Source: Opitutaceae bacterium (GTDB lineage Bacteria; Verrucomicrobiota; Verrucomicrobiia; Opitutales; Opitutaceae). Taken from it: 64,000 nt of DNA. Where the stretch lies: contig JAHCAZ010000010.1 of the NCBI GenBank assembly GCA_019634615.1, positions 1 through 64,000 of the forward strand, read 5' to 3'. Positions 60,817-64,000 of this stretch are shown one piece after another. Position 1 is the first letter of the stretch; each line of letters opens with the position of its first letter. Position numbers and translations under genes: made by a program. The notes beneath the pieces are model-generated. The model was not told where the DNA came from and searched no databases. It was given only the letters and a program-made list of their open reading frames with translations.

Positions 60817-62067
60817 TCAGAGCCAACCCCGCAGCTTTTCCTCGATGACGCCGACCTGGACGTGCAGGTCGTTGGAAACCTTTTCGCCGGGCCGGTGGCC
60901 GGGGTTCTTGAAGTAGCCGCCGAGCCAGCTCTGGATGCCGCCGGCGCCTTTCTGCGCGGCGAGATCCGCGAGCAGGGCGAGGTCGAGCACGAGCGGGGCC
61001 GCGAGGATCGAGTCGCGGCACTGGAAGTTCACCTTGATCTCCACGTCGTAGCCGAGCCAGCCGAAGAGCTGAATCGCGTCCCACGCCTCCTTGTTGTCGC
61101 CCTTCGGCGGGTAGTAGTTGATGTGCACCTGGTGCTCCATCCCCTGGTAGAGGGCGGGCTGCTCCTGCCGGTTGAAGATGTCGTCGAGCACGCCGCCCTT
61201 GGTGATCTCCTTGGCGCGGAAATTCTGGGGCTCGTGGAGGACGAAACCATCGCGGTTGCCGAGGATGTTGGTGCTGAACCAGCCCTTCACGCCGAGGTAG
61301 CGCTTGGCGAGCCCGGCCGCGATCACGGTCTTCATCAGGGTCTGGCCGCTCTTCAGGTCGGAGCCGGCGATGGCGACGTTGCGCTCGGCCGCGAGGTCGC
61401 GGATCGCCGGCGCCTCGAGCACGGGGTTGGGCGTGCAGTTGACGACGGGAAAGCCGGCCTCGATCGCCGCCCAGGCGTAGATCTGCGACGGGGAGATCTC
61501 CGGGTCGTTGCGCGCGAGGCCGGCGCGAAACGCCTCGATCGTGGCGTGGGTGGCCCCCGGCGTGCGCCAGGCCTCGGTCGAAAGCGTGAGGAGCACGACG
61601 CCGCGGCCGCCGCTGCGCCGCGCGAAGAAATCGCGGAAGACGGCCGTCATGGCCGCGGCCTGCTCCGCCTTGTTCTGCTCCGGGCGCACGCGGAGCGAGG
61701 GCAGCGTGCGGACGTAGGCCGGGTCGTGCAGGCCCGGGCCGGCCTCGATGCCGCGGAGAAAACCGTCCACCAGCGCCAGGTCCTCCGCGCTCAGGACGGC
61801 GGCGGTGCGGGCGGCGTCGGCCGCGTTGGTCTCGACCAAGTCGATGCCCCCGAAGACCAAGTCCTCCAGGCGCGCGAGCGGCAGGGCCTCGGCCACGCGG
61901 CGGCGCTGCCCGTCGCGCCCCTCGATCCAGCCCAGCTGCGTGTAGGCGCCCACCGGCGGCCGGCGGCCCGAGCGGACCAGCTCGACTCCCGCCATGAGGG
62001 TGGTCGCGACTGCGCCCATGCCGACCGTGAAGACTCCGAGTTTGGACTGGGGGGATGTGGATACCAT
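60817..62067 (-). CDS. ino1: Myo-inositol-3-phosphate synthase
   Basis: 416 residues. Cyclises glucose-6-phosphate to inositol-3-phosphate with bound NAD. Family blocks: LGVFTVGMGAVATTLMAG (Rossmann start), VVNCTPNP, AGSDLKSGQTLMKTVIAAG, GWFSTNILGNRDG, the catalytic-Lys region YPPKGDNKEAWDAIQLFGWLG and QCRDSILAAPLVLDLALL. It is a bacterial-type enzyme without the long eukaryotic insertions. It gives the inositol for the adjacent CDP-alcohol transferase. No inositol monophosphatase gene is in view; one may lie elsewhere, or a phosphatase may act on PI-phosphate instead. Confidence 0.94.
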   Translation of the reverse strand: MVSTSPQSKLGVFTVGMGAVATTLMAGVELVRSGRRPPVGAYTQLGWIEGRDGQRRRVAEALPLARLEDLVFGGIDLVETNAADAARTAAVLSAEDLALVDGFLRGIEAGPGLHDPAYVRTLPSLRVRPEQNKAEQAAAMTAVFRDFFARRSGGRGVVLLTLSTEAWRTPGATHATIEAFRAGLARNDPEISPSQIYAWAAIEAGFPVVNCTPNPVLEAPAIRDLAAERNVAIAGSDLKSGQTLMKTVIAAGLAKRYLGVKGWFSTNILGNRDGFVLHEPQNFRAKEITKGGVLDDIFNRQEQPALYQGMEHQVHINYYPPKGDNKEAWDAIQLFGWLGYDVEIKVNFQCRDSILAAPLVLDLALLADLAAQKGAGGIQSWLGGYFKNPGHRPGEKVSNDLHVQVGVIEEKLRGWL

Positions 62068-62147
62068 GAGGAAGTCGATCAGAACAGCGGGGTCGCACGA
62101 GGCAAGAAAGGGTTGCGCACGCGCCCGCCCGCAGAAATACAGCAGGC

Positions 62148-62774
62148 ATGCCCCCCCCTGTCGCGACCGCCCTCGACCGCTGGCGGCGCAACGTGCGGCT
62201 GCTGGGGCGCCACCTGCGGCACGGGCGTGCGTCCTACGGCGCCGCCGCCTCGCCGGCGAAGGATCGCGAACTCGCCGCCCTGTTCCGCACGGTGAATGCC
62301 TGGCTGCACGAACTCGGCGTCGTGCACTTCCTGACCTACGGCACGCTCCTCGGCTGGCAGCGCGACGGCCGGCCGCTGCCGCACGACGTGGATATCGACC
62401 TGGCGGTGCCGGAGGCGGAGTTCCCGCGCATCTGGGCGGCCCGCGACCGCCTGCCCGCCGGCTTCCGGATGCACGACACCTCGCACCTGCATCCGGGCCC
62501 CAAGCTTTACGTGGAGCACCGCGGCTGGGAGGCGGACCTCTATTTCCTGCGCGAGGAGGGCGACCAACTGCGCACCTTGGAACGCAGCGCCAATCCCGGC
62601 GACATGCTGCCGTTCCCCAAGGCCTGGTTCTTTCCGCCGCAGCCCGCCGTGTTCCTGGGCGTGCCGACCTGGGTGCCGGCGCAGCCGGTCGCGTACCTGG
62701 AGCATCTCTACCACTACCTCGGGGCCGACGCGGAAAGGGATCCGGTGACGCGGTATTTCCGCCCGAGGCGCTAG
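62148..62774 (+). CDS. LicD-like nucleotidyltransferase-fold protein
   Basis: 208 residues. The LicD/fukutin-like core is visible: VHFLTYGTLLGWQRDGRPLP followed by the catalytic acid pair in HDVDIDLAV, then KLYVEHRGWEADLYFL. LicD proteins transfer phosphocholine or similar phospho-alcohols from a CDP donor to glycans. In this region a CMP-AEP or CDP-alcohol donor is imaginable. It is divergent from ino1 (80 bases apart) and followed by a strong terminator. Confidence 0.82.
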   Translation: MPPPVATALDRWRRNVRLLGRHLRHGRASYGAAASPAKDRELAALFRTVNAWLHELGVVHFLTYGTLLGWQRDGRPLPHDVDIDLAVPEAEFPRIWAARDRLPAGFRMHDTSHLHPGPKLYVEHRGWEADLYFLREEGDQLRTLERSANPGDMLPFPKAWFFPPQPAVFLGVPTWVPAQPVAYLEHLYHYLGADAERDPVTRYFRPRR

Positions 62775-62800
62775 GCGCGGCGCCGCGGCGCACAAAAAAA

Positions 62801-62840
62801 CCGGGGCGAGGAATCGCTTCCTCGCCCCGGTGTGTTTTTC
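62801..62840. terminator. Strong bidirectional intrinsic terminator
   Basis: A perfect 13-bp stem (ccggggcgaggaa, 62801-62813; ttcctcgccccgg, 62818-62830) with a tcgc tetraloop. On the plus side it is followed by tgtgtttttcttgg, and on the other side by aaaaaaa, giving a U-run for minus-strand transcripts. It serves the LicD-like gene and the convergent 88-residue gene. Confidence 0.9.
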
Positions 62841-62846
62841 TTGGTT

Positions 62847-63113
62847 TTAAGCTGCGTTGCCGAGGTTCATCACCCGGCGCGTCAGCGGCTGCCAGACCTG
62901 GCGGCGGAACACCTCGGGGAGGCGCACGACCGACTGGGTCCAGCTGCGGTTTTCCTGCATCTGGCGCGCAACCTGGGGAGCCGCCTCGGTGGCGGGCGGG
63001 AGATCCTCCTCCATCCGGGAGTTTTCGTCGAACTCGTACGTAGAGAAAAGGATCGCGCCTGAACCGAAACAGCCCGGTTGCACGACATATATGGTCTTGG
63101 ACTTTTTGTTCAT
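62847..63113 (-). CDS. Hypothetical 88-residue protein
   Basis: Starts MNKKSKTIYVVQPGCFGSG and ends RRVMNLGNAA. A possible short beta strand (TIYVVQPGC) is followed by an acidic, then basic helical tail (APQVARQMQENRSWTQSVVR). No known family is recognised. Codon use is like the neighbours, it has its own upstream palindromes and a strong terminator, so it is likely a real, separately regulated gene. A longer version from 63173 exists but MNKKSK is the more natural start. Confidence 0.65.
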   Translation of the reverse strand: MNKKSKTIYVVQPGCFGSGAILFSTYEFDENSRMEEDLPPATEAAPQVARQMQENRSWTQSVVRLPEVFRRQVWQPLTRRVMNLGNAA

Positions 63114-63123
63114 GGTCAGAAGA

Positions 63124-63153
63124 GGAAGATTCGCGCGACTCGCGGAATCTTCC
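63124..63153 (-). promoter_or_regulatory. 30-bp near-perfect palindrome in the leader of the 88-residue gene
   Basis: Arms ggaagattc (63124-63132) and gaatcttcc (63145-63153) are perfect, and the inner cgcg/cgcg also pairs with a 3-base loop and one bulged base. It ends 11 bases before the start codon at 63113, where it could act as an operator or form an mRNA hairpin that hides the ribosome site. Which of the two cannot be told from sequence. Confidence 0.45.
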
Positions 63154-63251
63154 AGGCCGACCAGGAACGGCAAAGAACAGGGACCGCGTAACCTGTGGAT
63201 CGGCGCCCGGCCGTCAAGATCGGCGGTGCCGTCAGTTTCCCTAGCATTTAC

Positions 63252-63281
63252 CGGTCAATCGCTTACGCCGACAATTGACCG
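63252..63281. promoter_or_regulatory. Inverted repeat in the upstream region of the 88-residue gene
   Basis: cggtcaat (63252-63259) and attgaccg (63274-63281) are perfect inverted 8-mers spaced 14 bases apart, a spacing typical of dimeric helix-turn-helix operators. On the minus strand ttgtcg and gtaaat, 17 bases apart, overlap it as a weak promoter-like pair. It may control the small gene downstream. Nothing else is visible in the rest of this roughly 200-base gap. Confidence 0.35.
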
Positions 63282-63315
63282 TCCGAATCCCAGCCGCACC
63301 CAAGGCTCGCCCAGC

Positions 63316-63912
63316 CTACTTGCCCAGCTTGCGCAGGGCCTGGTTGATCTTGTCCAAGTCGCAGATCTCCGGGTGGTAATCGGGTCCCAGCCACTCGGCC
63401 CACTCGCGCCCGAGGTCGGTCTCGGGCTCCTTCAGGCAGGCCAGCATGTCATGGAAGGCCTCGAGGCCGCCGCAGTCCTCCGGCGGGCCCATGCGTTCGC
63501 CGGCGATGCAGACCGGGTAGCGCACGCCTTTCGCGAGCGGCAAGGTCTGCTCGACGCGGATGTCGACCCGCCAGCCCTCGCCGAAGTCGTAATGGTAGAC
63601 AAAGCCATGCCGCTGCCCGAGATCGAGGTCGGCCAGCGTGACGTCGCGGTCGTCCTCGATCACGAGGTCCTCGCGCTTCACGGGATTGCCGAACCGCAGG
63701 TCCTCCAAGTCGAAGCCGTGGGTCTGGTAGTCGAACCAGTCGAAGAGGATCTGGATCGAGTCGTGCAGCCGCGACAGCCACATCGTCTCGCGCACCAGCA
63801 GCCGGCGCCATACGCGGGGCGTCGTGCCGGCGACGTCGAGGCGCAGGGCGAAAACGTTCTCCGGGGCCTTGCGCTTGGGCACCGACCCGCGGCCTTCGTG
63901 AAGTCCGATCAT
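63316..63912 (-). CDS. Plasmid pRiA4b ORF-3-like protein
   Basis: 198 residues. The family pattern is clear: FALRLDVAGTTPRVWRRLLV at the start, TMWLSRLHDSIQILFDW, then FVYHYDFGEGWRVDIRVEQ and YPVCIAGERMGPPEDCGG, with the closing W-x-x-W region (REWAEWLGPDYHPEICDLDKIN). Members are common on plasmids and chromosomes, but the function is unknown. The start at 63912 is the first Met ahead of the domain (MIGLHEG). Confidence 0.88.
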   Translation of the reverse strand: MIGLHEGRGSVPKRKAPENVFALRLDVAGTTPRVWRRLLVRETMWLSRLHDSIQILFDWFDYQTHGFDLEDLRFGNPVKREDLVIEDDRDVTLADLDLGQRHGFVYHYDFGEGWRVDIRVEQTLPLAKGVRYPVCIAGERMGPPEDCGGLEAFHDMLACLKEPETDLGREWAEWLGPDYHPEICDLDKINQALRKLGK

Positions 63913-64000
63913 GGCCCCACGGTGGCGCGCGCACCCGGGACGATCAACGCCAACCTTGCCCGGGCAATCCATGCGCGGTGTTAGGCGTTGACGCCGTTCC

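Overview
The window is one continuous, GC-rich (about two-thirds G+C by eye), gene-dense bacterial chromosome segment. It carries a Planctomycetes/Verrucomicrobia-type bacterial microcompartment (BMC), an LL-diaminopimelate aminotransferase, a four-gene Mla-type system whose permease carries an N-terminal STAS-like domain, and many genes without a clear Shine-Dalgarno sequence. This points to Verrucomicrobiota, probably an Opitutaceae-like Gram-negative; that placement is inference. I see no rRNA, tRNA, CRISPR array or complete insertion sequence. No stretch longer than about 300 bases lacks a gene.

Layout. 0.25-6.7 kb (minus strand): a BMC operon of PVM type with class II aldolase, three pentamer proteins, three hexamer proteins, CoA-acylating aldehyde dehydrogenase, PduL phosphotransacylase and an acetate-kinase-family enzyme. 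Together they would process lactaldehyde from fucose or rhamnose. 6.8-18.7 kb: a divergent panC, dapL, the Mla-type lipid transport genes, a HAD phosphatase, a PhyH dioxygenase/AraC/sodium symporter group with a 52-residue membrane protein, and small metabolic genes. 18.8-24.2 kb: a RecD2-like helicase interrupted inside its Walker A loop by an intein with class 3 features and by in-frame palindromic repeats, an ORF6N protein, and a lysine 6-aminotransferase. 24.3-29.9 kb: an active/inactive M16 peptidase pair and an M1 aminopeptidase.

29.9-63 kb is a large envelope lipid and glycan region. It opens with an ACP/ketosynthase pair, a CDP-alcohol transferase, a SyrD/YojI-type ABC exporter and several glycosyltransferases, including a two-domain protein resembling the plant inositolphosphorylceramide glucosaminyltransferase N-domain and a Stealth protein. 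Next is a 2-aminoethylphosphonate (AEP) operon (PEP mutase fused to a nucleotidyltransferase-like domain, phosphonopyruvate decarboxylase, AEP transaminase, a likely AEP cytidylyltransferase and a PimA-like glycosyltransferase), with a divergent PhyH-type dioxygenase. Then come a TolC-like protein and a DevBCA-like exporter whose ATPase carries a cyclic-nucleotide-binding domain.

The most notable part is 53.0-62.1 kb. It encodes what looks like a whole inositol-sphingolipid pathway: a 1325-residue ketosynthase-ACP-dehydratase-serine-palmitoyltransferase-like fusion, a GNAT protein that could be the ceramide N-acyltransferase, an Aur1-like PAP2 protein (candidate inositolphosphorylceramide synthase), a 3-ketodihydrosphingosine-reductase-like SDR with the eukaryotic signature, a CDP-alcohol phosphatidyltransferase and a myo-inositol-3-phosphate synthase. 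The exporter ends against this operon and the phosphonate genes lie just beyond it. A coherent reading is a locus that makes, decorates (inositol and/or AEP) and exports sphingolipids. The individual family assignments rest on visible motifs; the joint pathway is inference.
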